Source: Thermoleophilia bacterium (GTDB lineage Bacteria; Actinomycetota; Thermoleophilia; Gaiellales; Gaiellaceae). Taken from it: DNA of 60,497 nucleotides. Below, piece by piece: positions 24,825-34,083 of this stretch (its first letter is position 1; each line of letters begins with the position of its first letter). Under the pieces are notes generated by a model. It worked only from the letters and a program-made list of their open reading frames with translations, ran no database searches and was not told the DNA's origin. The DNA lies in the NCBI GenBank assembly GCA_025929895.1, contig JAICPI010000010.1, positions 1-60,497 on the forward strand. The letters run 5' to 3'. The translations under genes were made by a program, and so were the position numbers.

Positions 24825-25655
24825 GTGGGCACAGAGCTCGCGTACCAGCGGATCGGCGAAGGCCCGCCGCTCGTGGTCGTCCCGGGAGGGCCGCGCTTCG
24901 GATTCGCGCACGTGCGGCCCGCCCTCGACGTACTCGCGAACGGCCGCGAGCTCATCTACTTCGACGAGCGCGGAAGTGGCTCGAGCCCTGCGGGCGACCC
25001 AGCCAGCATCTCGACTGCCGGCACGCTCTCGGACCTCGATGCCTTTCTCGACGGGCTCGAGTTGGAACAGGTCGCTCTCGCCGGACACTCGCTTGCTGCG
25101 CACATGGTCGCTCTCTATGCGGCGACTCGACCCGAGCGTGTTCGTGCTCTCGTGCTCTTGAACCCCGCGCCACCCTTCGCTCCCGAACACCGAGAGCAGT
25201 TTGGGAAAGAGATGACCGCGCGGCGAACGCCCGAAGACGCCGATGAGCTGGAGCGCATCAAGGCATCCGCCGAGTACGAGGCGGGTGACGTCTCCGCCGT
25301 CGAGCATTACTACCAGGTGCTGTACGTCCCGTTCTTCAATGATCGCCGGGTCGCTCTGAGCACGCAGTACCGGCTCACCGAGCACAGATCGAAGAACCGC
25401 GACACCGCACAGCGGCTCTTCGCCGACTTCGGCGAGTACGCATTGCCCATGAAGCTTGGCAGCATCGCGTGCCCGACCGTGGTCATCCATTGCGAGCATG
25501 ATCCAGTTCCCGTTGCGTCATCTGCAGCGATCGCCGATGCGGTTCCACAGGGCAAGCTCGTCGTGATTCCTGGCTCGAGCCACTACGGATTCCTCGAAAG
25601 CCCGGAGACCGTCGCGGCCGCCGTCGAGCCGTTTCTCGTCGCTCACGCTTCCTAG
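24825..25655 (+). CDS. Alpha/beta hydrolase, prolyl iminopeptidase-like
   Basis: 276 residues from the GTG at 24825, chosen because the family normally starts a few residues before the first strand (LAYQRIGEGPPLVVVPGGPR); in-frame GTG 24786 and ATG 24723 would add a low-complexity leader. The oxyanion motif is PGGPR rather than HGGPG, the nucleophile elbow is GHSLAAHMV (GxSxx, last glycine replaced by alanine), and the His lies in SSHYGFLE. Codon usage is less GC-biased than in neighbours, suggesting recent acquisition. A terminator follows at 25721. Confidence 0.85.
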   Translation: MGTELAYQRIGEGPPLVVVPGGPRFGFAHVRPALDVLANGRELIYFDERGSGSSPAGDPASISTAGTLSDLDAFLDGLELEQVALAGHSLAAHMVALYAATRPERVRALVLLNPAPPFAPEHREQFGKEMTARRTPEDADELERIKASAEYEAGDVSAVEHYYQVLYVPFFNDRRVALSTQYRLTEHRSKNRDTAQRLFADFGEYALPMKLGSIACPTVVIHCEHDPVPVASSAAIADAVPQGKLVVIPGSSHYGFLESPETVAAAVEPFLVAHAS

Positions 25656-25720
25656 CGGAGCCCCCGAGCATCCTCTCGGTGGCCGGGGCTTCAGCCACGA
25701 CGTGCACGACCCGTACAAGG

Positions 25721-25748
25721 ACTGAGGGCCGCGCGAGCGGCCCTCAGT
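25721..25748. terminator. Perfect 12-bp hairpin with GCGA tetraloop
   Basis: ACTGAGGGCCGC pairs fully with GCGGCCCTCAGT around a GNRA-type GCGA loop; CGTTTG follows on the plus strand. It ends the hydrolase transcript. The 40 bases before it, read in frame, look like the last codons of a lost gene (FSHDVHDPYKD then TGA), so the terminator may have belonged to that gene. Confidence 0.75.
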
Positions 25749-25789
25749 CGTTTGCGTGCCACCCGAACCGGTCGCATACGATCACCGCG

Positions 25790-26134
25790 GTGGCGTACGA
25801 CGAGGCACTTGCGGGTCGCATCCGCGAGCTGATCGGCAGCGAGCCCGGGCTGACCGAACAGAAGATGTTCGGCGGTCTCGCGTTTCTCATCGGCGGCAAC
25901 ATGGCGATCGCGGCCAGCGGCCAGGGCGGCGTCCTGGTCCGCGTCGACCCAACCCGCTCGGACGCGCTCGTCGCGACGACGAGCGCCAGCCCGATGGAGA
26001 TGCGCGGACGGCAGATGCGGGGGTGGCTGCGGATCGACGCCGGCGACGTGCGGACGAAGCGCCAGCTCGCGAGCTGGGTGGAGCTCGGCACGTCGTATGC
26101 CCGCGGACTGCCGGCGAAGCCAGCGAGGGGTTGA
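25790..26134 (+). CDS. TfoX N-terminal domain protein
   Basis: 114 residues from the GTG at 25790. The TfoX/Sxy N-terminal domain is recognised by [33 protein letters not shown] and VRVDP. In gamma-proteobacteria TfoX controls competence; stand-alone N-terminal domains are common elsewhere with no defined role. TACGAT at 25776-25781, nine bases before the GTG, is a good -10 element for a leaderless transcript. Confidence 0.85.
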   Translation: MAYDEALAGRIRELIGSEPGLTEQKMFGGLAFLIGGNMAIAASGQGGVLVRVDPTRSDALVATTSASPMEMRGRQMRGWLRIDAGDVRTKRQLASWVELGTSYARGLPAKPARG

Positions 26135-26198
26135 CATCCCAGACCCTGGGCCCACTGGCACACTCGGGGAGGACCGGCAGCGACAGGAGGAGCAGGAC

Positions 26199-26720
26199 GT
26201 GAACGGATCAGTCGAGAAGGCCATCCTCGCAGGAGGTTGTTTCTGGGGGATGCAGGACCTCATCCGGAAGCAGCCAGGCGTCGTGTCCACGAGGGTCGGC
26301 TACTCGGGCGGCGACGTCGCGAACGCGACCTACCGCAACCACGGGACGCACGCCGAAGCGATCGAGATCACCTTCGATCCCGAGCACGTCTCGTACCGCG
26401 ACCTGCTCGCACTCTTCTTCCAGATCCACGACCCGACGACGCTGAACCGCCAAGGCAACGACGTCGGGACGAGCTACCGCTCGGCGATCTTCTATGGGGA
26501 CGAGGATCAGCGCCGCGTCGCGGAGGAGACGATCGCCGACGTCGAGGCGTCGGGCCTGTGGCCCGGGAAGGTCGTCACCGAGGTGACCCCCGCGGGGCCG
26601 TTCTGGGAGGCCGAGCCCGAGCACCAGGACTATCTCGAGCGGTATCCGAACGGATACACCTGCCACTTCCCCCGTCGCGACTGGGTTCTGCCGCGACGAG
26701 CCGAATCCGTAGCTCGTTAG
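26199..26720 (+). CDS. msrA: Peptide methionine-S-sulfoxide reductase MsrA
   Basis: 173 residues from the GTG at 26199, preceded by AGGAGG. The active-site motif GGCFWG (Cys14) and the substrate-pocket stretches [24 protein letters not shown] and [27 protein letters not shown] are intact. It reduces the S-epimer of methionine sulfoxide in proteins in the cytoplasm, with thioredoxin as electron donor. No resolving cysteine is evident at the C-terminus, so recycling may use another thiol. Alone in its transcription unit. Confidence 0.95.
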   Translation: MNGSVEKAILAGGCFWGMQDLIRKQPGVVSTRVGYSGGDVANATYRNHGTHAEAIEITFDPEHVSYRDLLALFFQIHDPTTLNRQGNDVGTSYRSAIFYGDEDQRRVAEETIADVEASGLWPGKVVTEVTPAGPFWEAEPEHQDYLERYPNGYTCHFPRRDWVLPRRAESVAR

Positions 26721-26737
26721 CTCGTCAGCCGACGAGC
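26720..26737. terminator. Hairpin shared by two convergent genes
   Basis: GCTCGTC and GACGAGC form a 7-bp stem with a four-base loop between and over the stops of msrA (26720) and the cyclase gene (26725). It could terminate both transcripts; because it overlaps coding sequence it may be fortuitous. Confidence 0.4.
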
Positions 26738-27909
26738 CGCCACGTCTCGACCTTCCCCTTGCCCTTCACCTCGACGAGCCCGATCCGCTCGATCGCGAAG
26801 TCGTCCCGCAACAGCTCGAAGGTCGAGCGGGTGATCTGGATCTCGTCCGGCGTCCCGTGCGACTCCATGCGGCTCGCCATGTTCACGGTGTCGCCCCACA
26901 GGTCGTAGAGGAAGCGGCGACGTCCGATCACGCCGGCCACGACCGGCCCCGAGCTGATCCCGATCCGTAGGCGCAGGTCGCGGTCGTGGTCGGGAAGGCA
27001 GCGCTTCGCGCACTCGCGCATCTCGAGCGCGAGCCCGGCCAGCGCCTGCGCGTGGTCCGGCCGTTGCGTGGGGACGCCCGCCGCGACCATGTAGCAGTCG
27101 CCGATCGTCTTGATCTTCTCCACGTCGTAGCGGTCGACAAGCTCGTCGAAGCTCGTGAAGAGGCGATCGAGGAGGCCGACCACCTCGCGCGCATCCAGCC
27201 GGCTCGAGAGCGGCGTGAAGTCGACGACGTCGGCGAAGAGGATGCTCACGTCGTCGAAGTGGTCCGCGATCGAGTTCGGGTCGGACTGGAGCCGCTGCGC
27301 GATCTCGTCGGGGAGGACGTTGCGCAGCAGCGTCTCGACCCGCGCGTGCGCGGCGTCCCGCCCTCGCGCGAAGGTGACGAGCAGGATCATCGCGACGAGG
27401 AACACGACGAGGATGTTGAGGACGTCGAAGGTCAGCACGAACGCCCCGGGCAGGTCGGCGGCGTCCGGCCGGACGACCTCGGCGAGAGCGAGCGCCACCA
27501 GGGTCGTGGCGACGAAGGCCGCAAACCACGGCCAGGCCCGGCCGGGACGGTCGAACGCGACCGCTCCGAGCGGCGCGAGCAGCGACCACAGGATCACCGA
27601 GCTGGATTCGTCGAGGCCGCCGAGCATGACCATCCCCGCCGCAGGGGCAACGAGGATCAGCAGCAGCTGCGCGGTCCGCAGGAACGCGAAGTTCCTGGTC
27701 CGCGCGAAGACGACGAGGCTGATCGCCGATCCGGCGACGTAACCCCACGGCGTGAGCGCAACCCCGTGCTCGCCCACCGCCCAGTACAGGCAGCCCCAGA
27801 GGAACCCGACCGGGAGGATGACGAGCGCCACGCCGACGAGCAGGCGCTTCCGGAAGCGCTCGTCGGCCGTGTCGCGCGGATCGGCACCGATGGACAGCAG
27901 TCGCGTCAC
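26725..27909 (-). CDS. Membrane-bound class III adenylate cyclase
   Basis: 394 residues, GTG start. Six hydrophobic helices occupy about residues 25-190; a linker ([18 protein letters not shown]) leads to a class III cyclase domain with the metal-binding [12 protein letters not shown], the substrate-specifying lysine in [10 protein letters not shown], a second Asp in [13 protein letters not shown] and the transition-state Asn/Arg in the same motif. All residues needed for ATP cyclisation are present, so active cAMP synthesis is expected. Same architecture as mycobacterial and rhizobial integral membrane cyclases. Confidence 0.92.
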   Translation of the reverse strand: MTRLLSIGADPRDTADERFRKRLLVGVALVILPVGFLWGCLYWAVGEHGVALTPWGYVAGSAISLVVFARTRNFAFLRTAQLLLILVAPAAGMVMLGGLDESSSVILWSLLAPLGAVAFDRPGRAWPWFAAFVATTLVALALAEVVRPDAADLPGAFVLTFDVLNILVVFLVAMILLVTFARGRDAAHARVETLLRNVLPDEIAQRLQSDPNSIADHFDDVSILFADVVDFTPLSSRLDAREVVGLLDRLFTSFDELVDRYDVEKIKTIGDCYMVAAGVPTQRPDHAQALAGLALEMRECAKRCLPDHDRDLRLRIGISSGPVVAGVIGRRRFLYDLWGDTVNMASRMESHGTPDEIQITRSTFELLRDDFAIERIGLVEVKGKGKVETWRLVG

Positions 27910-27947
27910 GGAGACAGGATGCCCTCCTGGCGCCGTAGGCTGCTCGG

Positions 27948-28359
27948 ATGACGACGCTCACGGGAGTCTCGCCCGTCTTGCTGGTAGCCGACCTCGATCG
28001 CTCCGTGGGGTTCTACCGGGACGAGCTCGGCTTCCAGTGCGCTGTCCATGGCGACCCCCCGGACTTCGCCGTGCCGAGTCGGGACGCGGCAGTCATTCTC
28101 CTCGCGCTCGCCGCCGAGTCGGAGCGGCTCGTTCCGAACTGGCAGATCCGCGACAATACGTGGGAACGCGCACATCCGCGTCGACGACGCGGACGCGATC
28201 TACGCCGAGGTGCAGGCGCGGGGCGCCTCGATCGACTACACGATCTAAGACGCGCCGCACGGGTTCCGGGAGTTCGGAGTCCAGGATCCGGACGGACACG
28301 ACATCGCGTACGGCCAGCCGCTCCGCGGCCGGCACGAAGGAGGTGCTTCCAATGGCTGA
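27948..28359 (+). pseudogene. Broken VOC-family (glyoxalase/bleomycin-resistance-like) gene
   Basis: The first frame gives a normal VOC start ([22 protein letters not shown]) to about 28165; a frameshift then moves the rest ([26 protein letters not shown]) to another frame, where a TAA at 28246 interrupts it, and the continuation [22 protein letters not shown] follows in the same frame to a TGA at 28357. Two lesions, so decay rather than a sequencing slip is likely. The intact protein would have been about 135 residues. The end overlaps the start of the next gene. Confidence 0.85.
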
Positions 28360-28804
28360 GAGGAAACCTGGGAAGAAGGCGAGCGGCAAGAAGTCCGAGG
28401 GATTCACGCCCGAGGAACGAGCCGCGATGAAGGAGCGCGCCCGAGAGCTGAAGGCGGAGGCGGAGAAGGCGGACCTGGAGAGCGCCCTGCTCGAGAAGAT
28501 CGCCGAGATGCCGCCGCCGGATCGCGCCATGGCCAAACGGATCCACGCGATCGTGAAGGCCGGCGCCCCCTCGCTGACGCCGAAGACCTGGTACGGGATG
28601 CCCGCGTACGCCAACGACGACGGCAAAGTCGTCTGCTACTTCCAGGCCGCGTCGAAGTTCAATGCCAGGTACGCGACGTTCGGCTTCAACGACACCGCCA
28701 AGCTGGACCAGGGCGCCATGTGGCCGACCTCGTTCGCGCTGACGGAACTGACCGCCGCCGAGGAGAAAAAGATCGCCGCGCTCGTGAGGAAGGCGGTGCG
28801 CTGA
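28352..28804 (+). CDS. DUF1801-type protein
   Basis: 150 residues, ribosome-binding site AAGGAGG 7 bases before the ATG. A lysine-rich charged N-terminal helix (about 50 residues) precedes a compact domain with [35 protein letters not shown], typical of DUF1801/YdhG-like proteins. Some relatives have been called intracellular iron chaperones; function is not established. The gene probably used to be translated together with the now broken VOC gene in front of it. Confidence 0.85.
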   Translation: MAERKPGKKASGKKSEGFTPEERAAMKERARELKAEAEKADLESALLEKIAEMPPPDRAMAKRIHAIVKAGAPSLTPKTWYGMPAYANDDGKVVCYFQAASKFNARYATFGFNDTAKLDQGAMWPTSFALTELTAAEEKKIAALVRKAVR

Positions 28805-28805
28805 G

Positions 28806-28858
28806 GCTCCGGCCGGCCCGCCGCAGGTCGGTGCTAGTTCTCGCCGGGCGGCCGGAGC
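28806..28858. terminator. Hairpin between convergent genes
   Basis: GCTCCGGCC (28806-28814) pairs perfectly with GGCCGGAGC (28850-28858). The loop contains the stop codon of the cyclase/ATPase gene on the minus strand. Could act in both directions; partly overlaps coding sequence. Confidence 0.45.
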
Positions 28859-31398
28859 GAGCGCGCCAGCTCGATTGCGTCAGGCACGTCCATTGCTCGA
28901 CCACGCTCGGCGGCGGCTCCGTAGGCGGCGTCGCCGAGATTCGTTCGGGCTGCATCCTCGAGCTGGGCCAGGAGATACTGGTCGTCCAGATCGAGCACCG
29001 CGCCGGCCTCTGAGCACAAGCGCAGTGCGCACGATGTCAGCGCTACGCCAACCTCGACCTGCTCGAGCAGCAACCCCGCGACCAGACCGCTCAGGAGAAG
29101 GTTGAGGCGCAGCGTACGACCCAGCGCGATCTCGCTCTCGAGCGAGATGCGAGCTTGGTCCAAGGCCTCCATCGCATGGCCTAGCCCAAGGTGGGCATAG
29201 GCAAGATCGTAGGCGAGGACGCCGCGTTCCAGGGCTGAGCCGGACGCCTCGACCCGCCCGGAGATCTCAGCGCCAAGACGGAGGCATTCTTCGAGGAGCG
29301 AGAGGTCAGGCGGCCCGTCAGCGTGCGCAGCGAACCGCATGACCTGGATCCGGTAGCCGACGGTCTGCAGCTCGAAGTCGGAGAGGCCATGCTCGCGTGC
29401 GCCCTCCGTGGCAACGCGGAGCTGCTCGAGCGCTTCCGCGAACTGAGCCCGTCGTGCCAGCGTCACGGCGCGCGTCCGCATTGCATTGAGGCGGAGCGTT
29501 GCGTCCCCGATTGCTCCCGCGATCGCTTCAGCTTCCACCAAACGGCGATCCGTCCGCTCGTCCAGATGAAGCACCTGGAGTCCCATGGCCGCCCAAGCCG
29601 AGGCATAGCCGCGGTCCCGCTCACCGCCGCCTTGCAGCGCGAGCGCCTCTTCGATCAAGGCGATGCTGTCGGTGTACTCGCCGCCGGCGTCCATCCACAC
29701 GCGACCGAGGCCCGCGGCGAGAGCGAGTGCGGTGTCTGCATCTCGATTCCGCAACGCATCCAGCACGACCACGCGGAAGTTCGACCGATCCGCCGCATAC
29801 TCGCCGAACTCGTGACCCCGGAGAGGAGTCTCAGCCGGAGCGAGACCTCTGGCTTTGTCGACAAAGAACCGGCGATGAGCATCGTGCGCCGAACTGGTCT
29901 CGTCCGCTCGTTCAAGCTGCTCGCCGGCGTATTCGCGGATGGTCTCGAGCATCCAGTAGCGGTCGTGCCCCGCCTCGTCGACGCGGTGGCGGAGCAGGCT
30001 CTTGTCGAGCAGTGACTCGAGCAGGTCGAGGTCGGCGCCGGTGACCTGCTCCGCCGCGTCCAGCGTGCAGCCGCCGGCGAACACCGAGAGCGCGCGCAGT
30101 GCGGTCTGCTCTTCGTCGTCGAGGAGCTCGTAGGACCAGCCGATCGTGGCCCGCAGCGTTCGGTGGCGCTCGTCGGCATCGCGGTCGCGCGTTGCGAGTA
30201 GCGACAGGCGCTCGCCGAGGCGTTCGCGGATCGTCTGGGTCGACAGCGAGCGCACTCTGGCCGCGGCCAGCTCGACGGCCAGCGGCAGCCGGTCGACCGC
30301 CTCGCAGATCGCCGTCACGTGGTGGTCGGGTTCGACATCGCCGCGTATCGCCCGTGCGCGCTCGGCGAAGAGCGCCTCCGCGTCCGCGAGCTCGAGTGAC
30401 GCTACCGCGTACGCCCGCTCGCCCCGTAGGCCGAGGCGCTCGCGACTCGTCGCCGCGACGACCAGCTCGGGACAGCGCGCCAGCAGACCGGCCACGAGGC
30501 GGGCAACCGCATCGATGAGGTGTTCGCAGTTGTCGACCAGCAAGATCGTGCGGGTCCCGCGCAAGGCGTCCGCGATCACGTCGAGCAGCTCCCGGCCCGG
30601 TTCGTCCCTCACCTCGAGCGCGAGCGCCACCGTGCGCTCCAGCAGCGATGCATCCCGCAGCGGTGCCAGCGCCACCCAGAACAATCCGCCCGGGAACCCA
30701 TCCCCGATCTCGGCCGCTGCCTGCAACGCCAGCCGGGTCTTGCCGCTGCCTCCCGGGCCAAGCAGGCTGACCAGTCGCGCCCCCTCGGCGAGCATCGCGC
30801 CCAGCTCGCCGAGCTCCCGCTCACGGCCCACGAACGGCGTCGCGGGCACCGGCAGGTTCGAGCGGTGAAGCGTCTTCAGCGGTGGGAGCTCGGCGGGCTG
30901 CCCGTCGACCACCAGTTGGTGCAAGCGGACCGGTGCGGACAGGTCCTTGAGCCGGTGCTCGCCGAGGTCGCGGAGGCGAAACGAGTCGGCCGCCAGCAGG
31001 CTCACCGTGGTGGGCGACAACAGCACCTGGCCGCCGTGTGCAGCGCTCATGATCCGCGCCGCACGGTGCACGTCGATGCCGACGTACTTGGGCGGGTCGA
31101 GCAGCGGCTCGCCGGTGTGGACCCCGATGCGTACTCGGATCGGGCCCCGGGCGAGCGCCGCCTGGGCAGCCTCGGCGGCTGCGACGCCTCCATCGGCAGT
31201 GGGAAACGCCACGAAGAACGCATCGCCCTCGTAGTCCACCTCGTACCCGCCATGCCGTGCGAACGCGTCGCGCATTGCCCGTCGATGCTCGGCCAACGCC
31301 TCGCGATACGCCTCCGGCCCGAGTTCTTCGAGCAGCCGCGTCGACCCCTCGATGTCCGAGAAGAGCAGCGTCACCGTCCCCGATGGCTGCTCGGTCAC
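28834..31398 (-). CDS. Cyclase-domain / NB-ARC-like ATPase / TPR signalling protein
   Basis: 854 residues. Residues about 5-165 are a class III nucleotide cyclase homology domain (LLFSDIEGSTRLLEELG; GIDVHRAARIM), 195-500 a STAND-type ATPase (Walker A GPGGSGKT, Lys220; Walker B ILLVDNCEHL), and the rest helical TPR-like repeats. No DNA-binding domain is present. In the cyclase domain the usual lysine that selects adenine is replaced (EVDYEGDAFF) and the transition-state Asn is His (DVHRAAR), so it may be a ligand sensor rather than an active cyclase. Such proteins are large regulatory switches common in actinobacteria. Confidence 0.88.
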   Translation of the reverse strand: MTEQPSGTVTLLFSDIEGSTRLLEELGPEAYREALAEHRRAMRDAFARHGGYEVDYEGDAFFVAFPTADGGVAAAEAAQAALARGPIRVRIGVHTGEPLLDPPKYVGIDVHRAARIMSAAHGGQVLLSPTTVSLLAADSFRLRDLGEHRLKDLSAPVRLHQLVVDGQPAELPPLKTLHRSNLPVPATPFVGRERELGELGAMLAEGARLVSLLGPGGSGKTRLALQAAAEIGDGFPGGLFWVALAPLRDASLLERTVALALEVRDEPGRELLDVIADALRGTRTILLVDNCEHLIDAVARLVAGLLARCPELVVAATSRERLGLRGERAYAVASLELADAEALFAERARAIRGDVEPDHHVTAICEAVDRLPLAVELAAARVRSLSTQTIRERLGERLSLLATRDRDADERHRTLRATIGWSYELLDDEEQTALRALSVFAGGCTLDAAEQVTGADLDLLESLLDKSLLRHRVDEAGHDRYWMLETIREYAGEQLERADETSSAHDAHRRFFVDKARGLAPAETPLRGHEFGEYAADRSNFRVVVLDALRNRDADTALALAAGLGRVWMDAGGEYTDSIALIEEALALQGGGERDRGYASAWAAMGLQVLHLDERTDRRLVEAEAIAGAIGDATLRLNAMRTRAVTLARRAQFAEALEQLRVATEGAREHGLSDFELQTVGYRIQVMRFAAHADGPPDLSLLEECLRLGAEISGRVEASGSALERGVLAYDLAYAHLGLGHAMEALDQARISLESEIALGRTLRLNLLLSGLVAGLLLEQVEVGVALTSCALRLCSEAGAVLDLDDQYLLAQLEDAARTNLGDAAYGAAAERGRAMDVPDAIELARSLRPPGEN

Positions 31399-31472
31399 GG
31401 CCCGATACTCACCTACCGAGCGAGCGTTGACAAGAGCCGTGACGTGAAGAAGGTGGCGCCCTCAGGCTCGCG

Positions 31473-32444
31473 TCAGCGGAGCACGAATCCGGTACCGAGG
31501 TCGTCGCGCGGGTCGAGCACGAACCGGTGCTCGCCCGTGCGGAACGCGGTGCCCTCGACCTCGGTGAGGACGCCTCGGGGCTCGCGCCCGATCACGCGCG
31601 CGGTGAACGACGTCCCGACGATCGAGTCGTTGCGCCAGCTCTCGCCGTCGCCGAGCTCGCCGGCCTCCGCCAGGAGAGCGGTCCGCGCGGAGGTCGCCGA
31701 GCCGGTCGGGGAGCGATCGACCTCGCCGTCCGCGAAGACGACGACGTTGCGGTGGTGCGCCGGACCGACCTGCTCGTGGATGACGGTGCCGTAGATGCCC
31801 GAGAGCCTGGGATCTTCGGGATGCGCTGCCACCTCGGTGCCGGCGAGCGCCGCCTTGATCCGCCGGCCCGCGTCGACCAGCTCCGGGAGCGCGTCCGGCG
31901 CGATCGTGAGCCCGAGCTCGCTCGCCGGCACGAAGGCGTAGATTGCGCCGCCGTAGGCGACGTCGACGCGGACGGCGCCTGCCGGCACGTCTCGGGCGAT
32001 CACGTACGACGGCACGTTGCGGAACGCGACGCTCCGCACGTCCCCGCCGCGCCGCTCGACGCGCGCGACCACGCGACCGGACGGGACGTCGATCGTCACG
32101 TCGACTGCGCCGTCCGCGGGCGCGTCCACCCGCCCGGACTCGACCGCCCAGGCGCCGAGCGCGATCGTTCCGTGGCCGCACGCGGTCGAGTAGCCGTCCT
32201 TGTGCCAGAACAACACGCCGAAGTCGGCCCCGTCGTCGTCCGGCGGGACGATGAATCCCCCGTACATGTCGGCGTGCCCGCGTGGCTCGTGGCACAGCAG
32301 CCGACGCACCGACTCGACCGCCTCCGACGAGCGAGCGTACTCGCGACGCGCGAGCACCGACTCGCCCGGGATGTCGACCGCGCCTTCGGCCACGATGCGA
32401 AACGGCTCGCCTGCGGTGTGGTAGTCCGTCGCGGCGATCTCCAC
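31473..32444 (-). CDS. Proline racemase family, probable trans-3-hydroxy-L-proline dehydratase
   Basis: 323 residues from the GTG at 32444. The first catalytic cysteine is present (Cys89 in TACGHGTIALG). At the second site, where racemases and epimerases have SPCGTG, this protein has SPTGSA (Thr247). In the characterised family the Cys-to-Thr change marks trans-3-hydroxy-L-proline dehydratases, so dehydration to pyrroline-2-carboxylate is the best guess. No other hydroxyproline genes are adjacent. Upstream sequence in the same frame is shadow. Confidence 0.85.
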   Translation of the reverse strand: MEIAATDYHTAGEPFRIVAEGAVDIPGESVLARREYARSSEAVESVRRLLCHEPRGHADMYGGFIVPPDDDGADFGVLFWHKDGYSTACGHGTIALGAWAVESGRVDAPADGAVDVTIDVPSGRVVARVERRGGDVRSVAFRNVPSYVIARDVPAGAVRVDVAYGGAIYAFVPASELGLTIAPDALPELVDAGRRIKAALAGTEVAAHPEDPRLSGIYGTVIHEQVGPAHHRNVVVFADGEVDRSPTGSATSARTALLAEAGELGDGESWRNDSIVGTSFTARVIGREPRGVLTEVEGTAFRTGEHRFVLDPRDDLGTGFVLR

Positions 32445-32460
32445 CGCGCGATGATGGCAG

Positions 32461-33378
32461 TCAGAATGCGTTCGCGGCCGACCTCCACTCGCGCAGGCGC
32501 TGCGCGATGAGCTGGGCCCGCTGCTCCTCGCTCCCGCCGTCCAGCACCTGGAGGTCCGAGGGATCGGCCCGGAGGTAGACGCCGGCGGTTCGGGCATTCA
32601 GCCCGGCGTCGCGATCCGACCGTGTCGTCCAGTACCCGGTCGCGCGGTCGGCGGTCTCCAGCCTGATCTCGCCGGTGCCCTCGAGCTGCGGAGCGTTCGA
32701 GTGCCGAGGACGCTCGCCTTTCCAGAAGTAGAGGATGCCGCCAGGATCCCTGCGCTCCTTCGCAGCCTCGCTCCAGTAGCGGGCCGACAGGGTGCCGTCC
32801 TCCTGCCAGGCCCGGCCGTTCACGGTCAGTCCGCCGTCGCGGTCCCGCGAGATGAGCAGCAGGCCGACCGCCGACGGTTCGTCCTCGGTCCGCTCGGTGA
32901 GCGAGAGCTGCCACCACACCCCCTCGACCGGGCCGCGGCGACCCTCGGTCTCGATCGCCTTGCGGAGCTTCTGGTTGATCGCGCGAACCTCCGCCGGGCC
33001 GGCGGCGGGCTCGTAGCGGACCGAGGTCAGCCCGAGCAGGTCGCTCGGCAGCTTCGAACCGTTCGCGTGGAGGATGAACGTGCGCCGGATGCCGAGCGCG
33101 CCGCCGAACAGCCCGGCCTCGAACACGACGTTGTCGCGTGGCGACGCCTCGCCGGACGAGGACGCATCCGTCTTCGTCCAGTCGTCCTGGGCGAACACGA
33201 ACGCGGCGAAATCGACCTCCTGCGAGAGCTCGACGAGCCGGTCGAGGGTGGACCGCCCGGGGTTGAACGTGGTCGTCCAGGGCTCGACGTCGGCAACGCC
33301 CTCGAGCCCGCGCGTGATCGCCTGGAGCAGCTTGGCCTGCTTGCCCGACGATCCGAGGAAGATGCGTGGCTTGTTCAC
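32461..33378 (-). CDS. TIR-like (CAP12/PF10137-type) protein with beta-rich C-terminal domain
   Basis: 305 residues, GTG start. Residues 1-130 match the nucleotide-binding TIR-like domain known from CBASS effectors: RIFLGSSGKQAKLL, PWTTTFNPGRSTLDRL, DFAAFVFAQDDW, then RDNVVFEAGLFGG, whose Glu is the catalytic NADase residue of the family, and LPSDLLGL. Residues 150-305 are strand-rich with many tryptophans and glycines (GVWWQLSL, VNGRAWQEDGTLSARYW, GTGEIRLE) and resemble the beta-barrel sensor of Cap15-like effectors; that part is my inference. No CD-NTase gene lies next to it, so it may be a stand-alone defence effector. Confidence 0.8.
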   Translation of the reverse strand: MNKPRIFLGSSGKQAKLLQAITRGLEGVADVEPWTTTFNPGRSTLDRLVELSQEVDFAAFVFAQDDWTKTDASSSGEASPRDNVVFEAGLFGGALGIRRTFILHANGSKLPSDLLGLTSVRYEPAAGPAEVRAINQKLRKAIETEGRRGPVEGVWWQLSLTERTEDEPSAVGLLLISRDRDGGLTVNGRAWQEDGTLSARYWSEAAKERRDPGGILYFWKGERPRHSNAPQLEGTGEIRLETADRATGYWTTRSDRDAGLNARTAGVYLRADPSDLQVLDGGSEEQRAQLIAQRLREWRSAANAF

Positions 33379-33406
33379 GCGCGACTCATGATGACGGAGA
33401 GGCGGT

Positions 33407-34054
33407 TCAGACAGTCCGACGGGTGAACGTCAGGTGCGTGACCCCGCTCGGCGAGGAGACGGCCTCGACCTCGTAGTCCCGCTCGAGACCCTCCAGCCCG
33501 TCCCAGAGGCGTACGCCTCGACCGAGCAGGATCGGGACCACCACGACGTGCAGGTGGTCCACGAGCCGGGCGGCGAGGAAGTCGCGGATCACGGTCGCGC
33601 CTCCGCCGATGCGGACGTCCCGGCCGTCCGCAGCCTCGCGGGCAGTCTCGAGCGCCTCGGCGGGCGACGCCTCGACGAAGTGGAACGTCGTGCCGCCCTC
33701 CAGCTCGATCGGCGGGCGCGGGTGATGCGTGAGGACGAAGACCGGTGTGTGGAACGGCGGGTTCGGCCCCCACCAACCCTTCCACTCCGGGTCCCGGTGC
33801 CAGCCGGGCGGGCCGAACTTGTTCGCACCCATGATCTCGGCGCCGATCCCGACGTCGTGCAGCCGCGCGAAGGCGTCGTCGATGCCACCGGTGCCGCCTG
33901 GCTCGCCGACCCGCTCGCGCCACGACCGGGTGGCGAACATCCATTCGTGCAGCCGCTCGCCGGCGTGGCCGAACGGCGCGTCACGGCTCTGAACGTCGCC
34001 GGTGCCGAAACCGTCGAGCGAGATCGAGAAGAACTGGACGCGGACGAGTGACAT
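33407..34054 (-). CDS. RibD C-terminal / dihydrofolate-reductase-like protein
   Basis: 215 residues; AAAAGGAGC precedes the ATG. N-terminal VQFFSISLDGFGTG and the C-terminal IGGGATVIRDFLAARLVDHLHVVVVPILLGRGVRLW identify the RibD-C reductase-like family; the NADP-binding GGG is present. Function in these stand-alone proteins is generally unknown. It lies 29 bases after the alpha/beta hydrolase on the same strand and is probably co-transcribed with it. One of four relatives in the window (one is broken). Confidence 0.88.
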   Translation of the reverse strand: MSLVRVQFFSISLDGFGTGDVQSRDAPFGHAGERLHEWMFATRSWRERVGEPGGTGGIDDAFARLHDVGIGAEIMGANKFGPPGWHRDPEWKGWWGPNPPFHTPVFVLTHHPRPPIELEGGTTFHFVEASPAEALETAREAADGRDVRIGGGATVIRDFLAARLVDHLHVVVVPILLGRGVRLWDGLEGLERDYEVEAVSSPSGVTHLTFTRRTV

Positions 34055-34083
34055 AACTGATGCTCCTTTTCGGTGATCGGCGG

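Noticed and set aside
25656-25725. Short gene ending FSHDVHDPYKD before the terminator
   Set aside because: No start codon or upstream coding frame; at most the last codons of a lost gene.
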